Assembly: GCA_023392185.1 (NCBI GenBank)
Contig: JAEVZP010000091.1
Coordinates: 1 to 11,390 of the forward strand
Length of the DNA stretch: 11,390 bases
Direction: 5' to 3'
Source: Bacteroidota bacterium
GTDB lineage: Bacteria; Bacteroidota; Bacteroidia; Chitinophagales; Chitinophagaceae
Of the stretch, positions 5,144-11,390 are shown in pieces. The notes below the pieces were generated by a model. That model ran no database searches. It was given only the letters and a program-made list of their open reading frames with translations, and was not told where the DNA came from. The translations under genes and the position numbers were made by a program. Each line of letters begins with the position of its first letter. Within the stretch, counting starts at the first letter, position 1.

Positions 5144-8100
5144 ATGAAAAACCAAAAGCCGGGCGTCCAGACCGGTAAGAAAGACACCTTTCTTAAAACT
5201 TTTATTGAGCGGCCCGTTCTCAGTACGGTCATCTCTATTCTGATTGTGCTGCTCGGTATCCTGGGTCTTGTTTCGCTGCCTATTGCCCAGTATCCCGATA
5301 TCTCGCCGCCTACAGTGCAGGTGTCGGCGGCCTATCCCGGTGCGAGCGCCGACGTGCTGCTCAAAAGCGTGGTGGTGCCCCTGGAAGAACAAATCAACGG
5401 GGTGGAAGGCATGAGCTATATGACGTCTTCGGCCACCAACAACGGCGCAGCCAACATCAGCGTGTACTTCAAAGTGGGCACCGACCCCGACATGGCGGCG
5501 GTAAACGTCCAGAACCGCGTGTCCAGCGCCACGAGTCAGTTGCCGCAGGAAGTCACCCAGTCGGGCGTGACGGTGCGCAAGCGCCAGAGCAGCATCCTGA
5601 TGATTGCCTCTATCTACAGCGACAATCCGGCCTTTGACGCCACTTTTTTGCAGAACTACGCGGAGATTAACATCATTCCCCTGCTCAAACGGGTGAACGG
5701 CGTGGGCGATGCCAGCTCGTTTGGCCAGTACCAGTACGCGATGCGCATCTGGATGAAGCCCGATGTTATGGCGCTCTATGGCCTCACGCCTGCAGATGTG
5801 ACCGCTGCGCTGAACGAGCAAAACATTGAAGCCGCCCCCGGAAAATTTGGTGAAAACAGCAGCCAGAGCTTTCAGTATGTAATTAAATACCGCGGGCGGT
5901 TGCAGTCGGCCGAGGAGTTTGAAAACATTGTGGTGAAAGCGGCCGAAGGCGGCAAACTCCTGCGCCTTAAAGACATTGCCCGCGTAGAACTCGGCGCGCA
6001 GGACTACAGCACCATTGGCAAACTTAACAACCGCCCGACGGTCAATATCGGCATCAACCAAACGCCCGGCGCCAACGCCCGCGACGTGATTAACGAGTGT
6101 AAAAAAGTGCTGACAGAAGCCGAAAAAACCTACCCGGCAGGCCTGCACAATATCTTTCTCGTAGATGCCAACCGCTTCCTAGACGCGTCTATCGAGCAGG
6201 TGATTCACACGCTGGTGGAGTGTTTTATCCTCGTGTTTTTGGTGATTTTCCTGTTTTTGCAGGACTTCCGGTCCACGCTGATTCCGGGTATTGCAGTACC
6301 CGTTTCCATTATCGGAACCTTCTTTTTCCTGTATCTGTTCAACTTCTCCATCAACCTCCTGACGCTTTTCGCCCTCGTGCTGGCGATTGGTATTGTGGTG
6401 GATGACGCGATTGTGGTGGTGGAAGCCGTGCACGCCAAGCTGGAGGAAGGTTACACCTCGGCGCGGCGCGCCTCCATCGACGCGATGAGCGAGATTTCCG
6501 GCGCTATCTTTTCCATTACGCTCGTCATGGCGGCAGTGTTTGTGCCGGTGGCGTTTCTGGGGGGCTCGGCAGGCGTTTTTTACCGGCAGTTCGGCATCAC
6601 GCTGGCCATTGCCATTCTCATCTCAGCCGTAAACGCCCTGACGCTTTGTCCGGCGCTGACGGCTGTGTTCCTGAAGCCCCACATGGCTCCGGACGCCAAC
6701 GGTAAAAAGCCCAATTTCATGAAGCGGTTTCAGATTGGGTTCAACGCCGCCTACGACCGGATGCTCGGCCGATATGTAGCCTCCATGCGGTTTTTGCTGA
6801 AGCGAAAAGTGATTGCCCTGGTGGCCGTCGGCATTTTCGGGGTAGCACTTTTTGCTTTGATGAAAACCACGCCGTCGAGCTTTGTACCCAACGAAGACAT
6901 GGGCACGGTATACGTCAACATCATGATGCCGCCGGCCACGTCGCTGGAACGCACCACCGAAGTGGCCGATGAAGTGGCCAAAGCAGTGCGCACCATTCCG
7001 GAAGTGCAAAGCTCAATGCGCATGGCGGGCCGCAACTTTATGGCCGGAAACGGCAGTGCCTACGCGATCATCTTTATGCAACTGAAGCCGTGGAAAGAAC
7101 GCAAAGGCCGGGATAATGAATACGTCATTGCAGAGTTGCGCAAGAAAACGGCGCACATCCGCGAAGCCAAAATCTTCCCGATTTCCGCGCCCACCATTAC
7201 CGGTTTCGGGCAAAGCGGTGGTTTTGAGTTTCAGCTTGAAGACAAAAGCGGCAGTTCTATTGACGAGTTCTACGCCGTGTCGCAGCACTTCCTCGAAGCC
7301 CTCAACCAGCGCCCGGAAATCCAGTACGCCACCACCTCTTTCAACCCCGGCTTCCCGCAATATCAGCTGGATGTAAACGTAGAGCGGGCGCTGGAAGCGG
7401 GCGTGAGCGTCAATGACCTGCTGCGCACCATGGGGGCTTATTATGGTTCGGCCTACGTAAGCAATTTCAACGAGTACGGCAAGCAATACCGCGTCATGAT
7501 TCAGGCCGATACCGGCTACCGCGCCTCGCCCGAAGGCCTCGCCAGCGTGTTTGTGCGCACCGCCAGCGGCGCCATGGCCCCTATCAATTCCTTTATCACC
7601 CTGAAGCGCGTATATGGCCCGGAAAGCATTTCGCGGTTCAACCTCTACACGGCCATGCAGGTGACCGGCGCGCCCGATCCGAAGTACAGCACCGGACAGG
7701 CCCTGGCGGCGATTGAGGAAGTGGCCGCCCAAGCCCTGCCACCGGGTTATGGCTACGAATTTTCCGGGATCAGCCGCGAAGAACAGCAAAGTGGCAACCA
7801 GTCGGTCTACATATTTGCGCTTTGTATTGTCTTTGTGTATTTCATTCTGTGTGCACAATATGAAAGCTACCTGCTGCCCTTCGCCGTGCTGCTGTCGCTG
7901 CCGCCGGGCCTTATGGGCACCTTCCTTTTTATCAAGCTGTTCGGGATTGACAGCAACATCTACGTGCAGATTTCCCTGATTGTATTGATCGGGCTGCTGG
8001 CCAAAAACGCCATTCTGATTGTGGAGTTTGCCTTGCAGCGCCGCCGGCAGGGCCTCACGCTCTTCCGCGCAGCGGTAGAAGGTGCCGAGGCGCGGCTCCG

Positions 8101-8362
8101 CCCCATTCTGATGACTTCTTTCGCCTTCATCTTCGGCTTGTTGCCGCTCTTGTTTTCATCGGGCGCAGGCGCGCACGGCAACCGCAGCATTGCCTCCGGT
8201 GCGATTGGCGGAATGCTGGCAGGTACCCTGATTGGCGTGTTCTTAACCCCGGTTTTGTTTGTGGTTTTCCAAAGTCTGCAGGAGCGGATTTCCGGAAAAC
8301 TGCGCAACCCGGAGCCGGAAGAAGAACCCGAACCGAAAAACGTAGCATTAGCCCAGGCTTAG
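5144..8362 (+). CDS. RND-family multidrug efflux pump, HAE1 type (AcrB/MexB-like)
   Basis: This 1072-residue proton-driven inner-membrane transporter is slightly longer than AcrB (1049). TM1 follows the conserved FIERPVLSTVISILIVLLG (20-38), with LPIAQYPDISPPTVQVSAAYPGAS (45-68) leading into the first periplasmic porter domain. TM4 contains GIVVDDAIVVVEAV with the paired aspartates D420 and D421, and TM10 contains GLLAKNAILIVEFA with K954. These are the proton-relay residues of the HAE1 subfamily, and all are present, so the pump should be functional. The periplasmic and membrane halves repeat in the usual tandem. The C-terminal tail is acidic (EPEEEPEPK). It sits 6 bases after the adaptor and 407 before the outer-membrane channel. 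No further gene lies between, so the locus encodes a complete tripartite system. The actual substrates (drugs, bile-like compounds, solvents) cannot be inferred. Confidence 0.98.
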   Translation: MKNQKPGVQTGKKDTFLKTFIERPVLSTVISILIVLLGILGLVSLPIAQYPDISPPTVQVSAAYPGASADVLLKSVVVPLEEQINGVEGMSYMTSSATNNGAANISVYFKVGTDPDMAAVNVQNRVSSATSQLPQEVTQSGVTVRKRQSSILMIASIYSDNPAFDATFLQNYAEINIIPLLKRVNGVGDASSFGQYQYAMRIWMKPDVMALYGLTPADVTAALNEQNIEAAPGKFGENSSQSFQYVIKYRGRLQSAEEFENIVVKAAEGGKLLRLKDIARVELGAQDYSTIGKLNNRPTVNIGINQTPGANARDVINECKKVLTEAEKTYPAGLHNIFLVDANRFLDASIEQVIHTLVECFILVFLVIFLFLQDFRSTLIPGIAVPVSIIGTFFFLYLFNFSINLLTLFALVLAIGIVVDDAIVVVEAVHAKLEEGYTSARRASIDAMSEISGAIFSITLVMAAVFVPVAFLGGSAGVFYRQFGITLAIAILISAVNALTLCPALTAVFLKPHMAPDANGKKPNFMKRFQIGFNAAYDRMLGRYVASMRFLLKRKVIALVAVGIFGVALFALMKTTPSSFVPNEDMGTVYVNIMMPPATSLERTTEVADEVAKAVRTIPEVQSSMRMAGRNFMAGNGSAYAIIFMQLKPWKERKGRDNEYVIAELRKKTAHIREAKIFPISAPTITGFGQSGGFEFQLEDKSGSSIDEFYAVSQHFLEALNQRPEIQYATTSFNPGFPQYQLDVNVERALEAGVSVNDLLRTMGAYYGSAYVSNFNEYGKQYRVMIQADTGYRASPEGLASVFVRTASGAMAPINSFITLKRVYGPESISRFNLYTAMQVTGAPDPKYSTGQALAAIEEVAAQALPPGYGYEFSGISREEQQSGNQSVYIFALCIVFVYFILCAQYESYLLPFAVLLSLPPGLMGTFLFIKLFGIDSNIYVQISLIVLIGLLAKNAILIVEFALQRRRQGLTLFRAAVEGAEARLRPILMTSFAFIFGLLPLLFSSGAGAHGNRSIASGAIGGMLAGTLIGVFLTPVLFVVFQSLQERISGKLRNPEPEEEPEPKNVALAQA

Positions 8363-8383
8363 AAGCACCCTTCTCGTGTCTTG

Positions 8384-8446
8384 CTACTTGCTACTTGATA
8401 CTTACTACTTGATTCTTTCGTCTTTTTTCTCTCGTCTTTCGTCTTT
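8384..8446. repeat. Short tandem-like repeats (CTACTTG and TCGTCTTT units)
   Basis: The heptamer CTACTTG occurs at 8384, 8391 and 8405, with the variant ATACTTA between. It is followed by TCGTCTTT at 8418, 8432 and 8439. The sequence is pyrimidine-rich on the plus strand and begins just after the pump stop codon. Similar degenerate repeats are familiar from Chitinophagaceae intergenic DNA, but I cannot confirm this by search. Confidence 0.7.
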
Positions 8447-8487
8447 TTTGGGCGTGCCCCTTCGGGTCAGGCTTTCGGCTTTTTGTC

Positions 8488-8508
8488 ACCCTGCGCTTGG
8501 CGCAGGGT
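8488..8508. repeat. 9-base perfect hairpin ACCCTGCGC/GCGCAGGGT
   Basis: A perfect 9-base stem with loop TTG lies in the gap between pump and channel genes. It is preceded by GGGCGTGCCCCTTCGGGTC (8450-8468), itself partly self-complementary. There is no T-tract, so it is not a standard terminator. It is the first of several consecutive hairpins. Confidence 0.65.
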
Positions 8509-8533
8509 CGCGCCGCCTCTATCCCTCACGCGG

Positions 8534-8576
8534 GCATTCCACCCGTGAGGTTTCAAAAACCTCACGGGTGGAATGC
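8534..8576. repeat. 20-base perfect inverted repeat with a 3-base loop
   Basis: GCATTCCACCCGTGAGGTTT (8534-8553) is exactly complementary to 8557-8576, with loop CAA. A perfect palindrome of this size within an operon would form a very stable RNA hairpin, but it lacks a following T-tract. The ACCTCACGGGT core resembles palindromic intergenic repeats seen across Bacteroidota. It is probably a REP-like or MITE-derived element; that is inference. Confidence 0.85.
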
Positions 8577-8596
8577 TTTCCGGAAATTTCCGGAAA
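8577..8596. repeat. 20-base palindrome made of two TTTCCGGAAA units
   Basis: TTTCCGGAAATTTCCGGAAA is its own reverse complement over all 20 bases and consists of two adjacent copies of the palindromic decamer found six times in this window. It abuts the preceding 20-base inverted repeat with no gap. Confidence 0.8.
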
Positions 8597-8603
8597 ATCG
8601 CAC

Positions 8604-8699
8604 CGTGCTCGCTTGGCGAAAGCTGTGCTTTCGTCGCATCATGGCATTATGGTGCAGGCTGTGCCTGTTGGTTGCAGGTACAGCCTGCGAAATAGCACG
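8604..8699. repeat. Multi-branched hairpin block between pump and channel genes
   Basis: An outer stem, CGTGCT (8604-8609) with AGCACG (8694-8699), encloses three further stems. These are CGAAAGC-tgt-GCTTTCG (8617-8633); GCATCAT with ATGGTGC (8636-8655, one G-T pair); and a 14-base stem 8654-8667 with 8675-8688, holding a single G-T pair around a 7-base loop. It could fold as a branched RNA or be a repeat element. No known RNA family is recognised. Confidence 0.5.
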
Positions 8700-8716
8700 A
8701 CACGGGTAAAGCCTAT

Positions 8717-8748
8717 GCCGAACAACGAAACTGCCGGACAACGAAACC
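8717..8748 (+). repeat. Two tandem 16-base repeats before the channel gene
   Basis: GCCGAACAACGAAACT (8717-8732) and GCCGGACAACGAAACC (8733-8748) agree at 14 of 16 positions and end 21 bases before the GTG start of the outer-membrane channel gene. Their place suits a direct-repeat binding site or leader element, but they may be merely repetitive intergenic sequence. Confidence 0.6.
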
Positions 8749-8769
8749 GCGTAAAATACTTTTCTGCTT

Positions 8770-10206
8770 GTGAATCGCTCTTTCTTTTCTAAAAATATCC
8801 AACGGCTGTTACCGGCAAGCGTTTTGGCGGTGCTCCTGCTGGCCGGCTGCGGCATCACCCAAAAATACAATCGGCCCGATGTCCTGCCGACAGAAGGCGC
8901 GCTGTACCGAGGCGCCGGGACCGGCGACACCACCACAATAGCCGCCATTCCGTGGACGGATTTTTTCCCCGACCCGCAGCTGCAAAGTCTCATCCGGCGC
9001 GGCATCGACAGCAACCTGAACCTGCGCATTGCCATTACGCGCATTGAAGCCGCCCAGGCCGCTTTGCGCCAAAGCCGCGACGCGTTCCTGCCTGCCCTTT
9101 CTGTAACGCCGGAGGTGCGCCGCGCCCGCGGCTCGCTGGCCCAGATCCGGGCGACCAACCCCAACATCGCAGTGCAGCCCAGCGACTACACGCTCTACAG
9201 CCTGTTGGGCAACGCCAGCTGGGAAGTGGACGTGTGGGGCCGGCTGCGCAGCAACCGGCGGGCTGCCTTTGCCAACCTGCTGCAAACCGATGCGGCCCGC
9301 CTGGCCGTGCAAACCCGGCTGATAGCCGATATCGCCAACAACTATTTCGCGCTCCTGGCCTACGACCAGCAGCTGCGCATCACCGAAAGCACCATTGCCA
9401 ACCGGCAGAGCTTTCTCCAGACCGTTCGTGCCCTTAAAGAAGCTGCCCTGCTCACCGGTGCCGACATCGCGCAAAGCGAGGCCAATCTCTATGCCGCCGA
9501 AGCCACTTTGCCGCAGCTAAAGCAAAATATCCGCGAAACTGAAAATGCCCTTTCCATTCTGCTGGCCCTGCCGCCCGACACCATTTACCGTGCCACCCTT
9601 TCGCAGCAGATCCTGAACGACTCACTGGCCACCGGCGTGCCGGCCCAGCTGCTTTCCTACCGGCCCGACGTGCTGGCCGCCGAGCAGGCGCTGCGCAACG
9701 CCTTTGAACTGACCAACGTGGCCCGCACCAATTTTTACCCGCAACTGGTGCTTTCGGCGAGCGGCGGTTTTGCTACGGCCAACACGCTTTCCGGCTTTTT
9801 CAGCAACAGCTTTTACGGCGCGCTGATTGCCGGCGCAACGGCTCCGATTCTGAATCGGGGCCTTTTCCGGCAGCAGTACCGCACCGCGCAGGCGCAGCAG
9901 GAAGAAGCCTTTTTGCGGTTTAAAAACGTGGTGCTGGTAGCCGGGCAGGAAGTGAGCGACGCCTTGTTTTCCCGCCAGATGGCCACCGAGAAAGCCGCCG
10001 CCCGCACCAGGCAGATTGAAGCCCTGCTGCGGGCGGTGGACTACACCAAAAAGCTGCTGGACTACGGCCCGAATATCAACTACAACGACGTGCTCCTGGC
10101 CGAGCAAAACCTTTTATCCGCCCAACTGGCCGGGGTGAGCGACACGCTGCAAAACCTGCAATCGCGAGTGAACCTTTATAGGGCGCTTGGCGGTGGGTGG
10201 CGGTAA
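8770..10206 (+). CDS. RND efflux outer-membrane channel lipoprotein (OprM/NodT family)
   Basis: This 478-residue outer-membrane factor completes the tripartite pump. The signal peptide ends in lipobox LAGC, so Cys27 is the likely acylation site, as in OprM. Next comes the NodT-family motif KYNRPDV (32-38). Hallmarks that follow are PWTDFFPDPQLQSLI (61-75), the first OEP repeat with WEVDVWGRLR (151-160), and YRPDVLAAEQAL (297-308), which opens the second repeat. It ends in long helical segments and RVNLYRALGGGWR. The length is standard. The start is GTG at 8770: an in-frame stop lies at 8752-8754 and no ATG falls between, so GTG is the best choice. It follows the pump by 407 bases of repeats, so it may be read from the operon promoter or from its own promoter in the gap; no clear one is visible. 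It differs from the TolC-type channel at 1-1080, which has no lipobox. Confidence 0.96.
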   Translation: MNRSFFSKNIQRLLPASVLAVLLLAGCGITQKYNRPDVLPTEGALYRGAGTGDTTTIAAIPWTDFFPDPQLQSLIRRGIDSNLNLRIAITRIEAAQAALRQSRDAFLPALSVTPEVRRARGSLAQIRATNPNIAVQPSDYTLYSLLGNASWEVDVWGRLRSNRRAAFANLLQTDAARLAVQTRLIADIANNYFALLAYDQQLRITESTIANRQSFLQTVRALKEAALLTGADIAQSEANLYAAEATLPQLKQNIRETENALSILLALPPDTIYRATLSQQILNDSLATGVPAQLLSYRPDVLAAEQALRNAFELTNVARTNFYPQLVLSASGGFATANTLSGFFSNSFYGALIAGATAPILNRGLFRQQYRTAQAQQEEAFLRFKNVVLVAGQEVSDALFSRQMATEKAAARTRQIEALLRAVDYTKKLLDYGPNINYNDVLLAEQNLLSAQLAGVSDTLQNLQSRVNLYRALGGGWR

Positions 10207-10229
10207 AAGAAGGATTCGACTGTGGGAGA

Positions 10230-10399
10230 GATGAGCGCCTCCATACCAGACGGATAGCAGGCCGGTGGCATTTTCCCGGATACGATAAAAGCGAAGCCCC
10301 GGAGGGCGACAGCAGGGTTATCAATACCATAATGTCGTTTCTGCGGGGCTTTTCTCTTTAAATAAATATTGCAGTCTTTTACCAGAAGGGGCGCTCATC
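10230..10399. repeat. Widely spaced inverted repeat enclosing the operon terminator
   Basis: GATGAGCGCC (10230-10239) and GGCGCTCATC (10390-10399) are perfect complements 150 bases apart, and two more inner positions pair, one as T-G. They enclose the terminator-like hairpin at 10294-10351. The segment 10207-10478 contains no gene that I can support. The layout could be a structured 3' end or a very small repeat element. Confidence 0.45.
10294..10359 (+). terminator. Probable terminator of the efflux operon, long imperfect stem
   Basis: AAGCCCC (10294-10300) pairs with GGGGCTT (10345-10351), and inside it CGACA (10307-10311) pairs with TGTCG (10333-10337). TTTTCTCTTT follows on the plus strand. 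It lies about 90 bases after the channel stop and faces the convergent murF gene. The 44-base interior makes it unusually long for an intrinsic terminator. Confidence 0.55.
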
Positions 10400-10466
10400 A
10401 GACCTTGACGCTTCTGGCAGATCGCTTTGGCTCAAAAAGCCTAAGGGACATTGGGTTAGAGAGCTG

Positions 10467-10497
10467 GATTTCCGGAAATCAGTTGCTTTTTCCGGGA
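10467..10497. repeat. Second copy of the CCGGAAATCAG...TTTCCGGGA element at the murF 3' end
   Basis: GATTTCCGGAAATC (10467-10480) is a perfect 14-base palindrome that overlaps the murF stop codon (10479-10481). The stretch 10472-10497 matches 1839-1864 at 22 of 26 positions, giving an imperfect hairpin whose second arm, TTTCCGGGA, ends at 10497. The element therefore overlaps the last codons of murF. Confidence 0.6.
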
Positions 10498-11390
10498 TTT
10501 TCGGCCCCTTCCAGGAGGCGTTCCATACGGCTGCCGCGCGAGCCTTTCAGCAGGATCTGCCGGCCCTGCAGAAGCGGTTCTTTTTGAAGTGTGGTCAAAG
10601 CGGCATCTACATGAGGAAACCAGCGCTCCGAAGCCGTCATCCCCTCATATTCAGTACCCACCAACACAACGGATTCCCACGGCCATTGCCGCAGGAAGTC
10701 GATCAGCGCGCGGTGTTCCCGGTTGCTGTCCTGGCCCATCTCCTTCATAGCGCCCAGCCATAAGATGCCCGTGCCGCCTGTGCGACGGGCAAAGTTTTCA
10801 ATGGCAGCGCGCATGCTGCTCGGGTTGGCATTGTAAGCATCCAAAACAAGTGTGTTTCCGGCCCAGGTGATCAGCTGCGAGCGACTGTTGTCGGGCTTGT
10901 AAGCAGCTACGGCATGCGCAGCGTCCGCAAGCGGGATGTCGAGGGCGTGGCCGACCGCCAGGGCAGCCAGTGCATTGGGCAGGTTGTAGTCGCCTACCAG
11001 TTGCGTTTGAAGCTCGGCCTTTTGACCGCCGGCTTGGGCTGCCAGTCGCAGAAAGCCTTCGGAAGAGGGCAGCAAAAGGCCCTGCACTTCGTTGTTTTTC
11101 CCCGTCCCGTAGCGGATGATATCGCTAATGCCCGCAGCCATTTCTTCCAGATAAACAGCATCACTGAAAAGAAACGCTTTCCCCTGGTGTGTGCGCAAAT
11201 AATCATACAGTTCTCCTTTGCCTTTTCGCACCCCTGCTTCCCCGCCAAAGCCTTCGATATGCGCCTTGCCGCAGTTGGTAATCAGCCCGTGTGTAGGTGC
11301 AGCCACCTTGCAGTAGGAAGCGATTTCTCCCTGATGATTGGCCCCCATCTCGATGATGGCTACTTCATGATTTGCCTGCAGGCGCAGGAG
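10479..11390 (-). CDS. murF: UDP-N-acetylmuramoyl-tripeptide--D-alanyl-D-alanine ligase, N-terminus beyond window
   Basis: MurF is a cytoplasmic ATP-dependent ligase that adds D-Ala-D-Ala to UDP-MurNAc-tripeptide, the last cytoplasmic step in making the peptidoglycan precursor. The 303 residues present start inside the central ATPase domain; roughly the first 120-150 residues, including the GKT phosphate-binding loop, lie to the right of the window. EMGANHQGEI (14-23 of the visible part) is the Mur ligase motif typical of MurF, followed by NCGKAHIEGFG (39-49), the conserved histidine region. The C-terminal domain shows DYNLPNALAALAVG, then DAYNANPSSM, the MurF-specific signature, and LWLGAMKEMG and LLKGSRGSRME, the last matching the family's KGSRxxxME end. 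The reading frame is intact. It is convergent with the efflux operon and reads toward it. Its stop overlaps a palindrome. Confidence 0.97.
   Translation of the reverse strand, partial: LLRLQANHEVAIIEMGANHQGEIASYCKVAAPTHGLITNCGKAHIEGFGGEAGVRKGKGELYDYLRTHQGKAFLFSDAVYLEEMAAGISDIIRYGTGKNNEVQGLLLPSSEGFLRLAAQAGGQKAELQTQLVGDYNLPNALAALAVGHALDIPLADAAHAVAAYKPDNSRSQLITWAGNTLVLDAYNANPSSMRAAIENFARRTGGTGILWLGAMKEMGQDSNREHRALIDFLRQWPWESVVLVGTEYEGMTASERWFPHVDAALTTLQKEPLLQGRQILLKGSRGSRMERLLEGAENPGKSN

Noticed and set aside
4001..6148. Open frame of 715 codons on the minus strand, antisense to the adaptor and pump genes
   Set aside because: It lies entirely opposite two unmistakable genes, is rich in His, Arg, Gly and Val with no recognisable domain, and is explained by the codon bias of the GC-rich coding strand.
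7013..7858. Open frame of 281 codons antisense to the pump gene
   Set aside because: Same cause: a shadow of the RND gene with no family resemblance or upstream signals.
8363..8769. CRISPR array or integron attC-like site
   Set aside because: The repeats are short, irregular and not separated by uniform spacers, and no cas or integrase gene is present.
8376..8792. 138-codon plus-strand frame between pump and channel
   Set aside because: It is composed of the intergenic repeats and palindromes, shows no domain, and overlaps the start of the channel gene in another frame.
8809..9474. Open frame of 221 codons antisense to the outer-membrane channel gene
   Set aside because: Shadow of the channel gene; low-complexity Gly/Gln/Val-rich product without motifs.

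Overview
The window looks like chromosomal DNA of a Bacteroidota bacterium, most likely from the Chitinophagaceae or a relative. This is inferred from several things: a small lmo0937/DUF5670-type membrane protein, a bacterial Kir channel, weak or absent Shine-Dalgarno sites, a promoter of the Bacteroidota TTTG-n19-TAnnTTTG form in front of a tRNA gene, and short repetitive intergenic sequences of a kind familiar from that group. No 16S gene or marker for species-level placement is present.

Layout, left to right. Positions 1-1696 (minus strand) hold a TetR regulator followed, with an 11-base overlap, by a TolC-type outer-membrane channel that runs off the left edge; a palindrome upstream of tetR is a likely operator. 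Positions 1715-2811 hold a 55-residue membrane protein with its own terminator, a long non-coding stretch ending in a strong plus-strand terminator that has no gene in front of it, and a tRNA-Lys(UUU) with a recognisable promoter and terminator. Positions 2812-3750 (minus) encode an inward-rectifier-type potassium channel. Positions 3953-10206 (plus) encode a complete tripartite RND multidrug efflux system: a periplasmic adaptor lipoprotein, a 1072-residue inner-membrane HAE1 pump and an outer-membrane channel lipoprotein. A 407-base gap packed with hairpins and repeats separates pump from channel. Positions 10479-11390 (minus) are the C-terminal part of MurF, the UDP-MurNAc-tripeptide D-Ala-D-Ala ligase.

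The window therefore carries parts of two separate efflux loci, one with a visible TetR regulator and one without, set among housekeeping genes. The proteins all belong to known families, and I see no clear undescribed protein system. The less ordinary material is non-coding: a 10-base palindrome, TTTCCGGAAA, present six times where about 0.01 would be expected by chance; two copies of a CCGGAAATCAG...TTTCCGGGA inverted-repeat element near opposite ends of the window; a chain of hairpins inside the efflux operon; and a possible small RNA before the orphan terminator.
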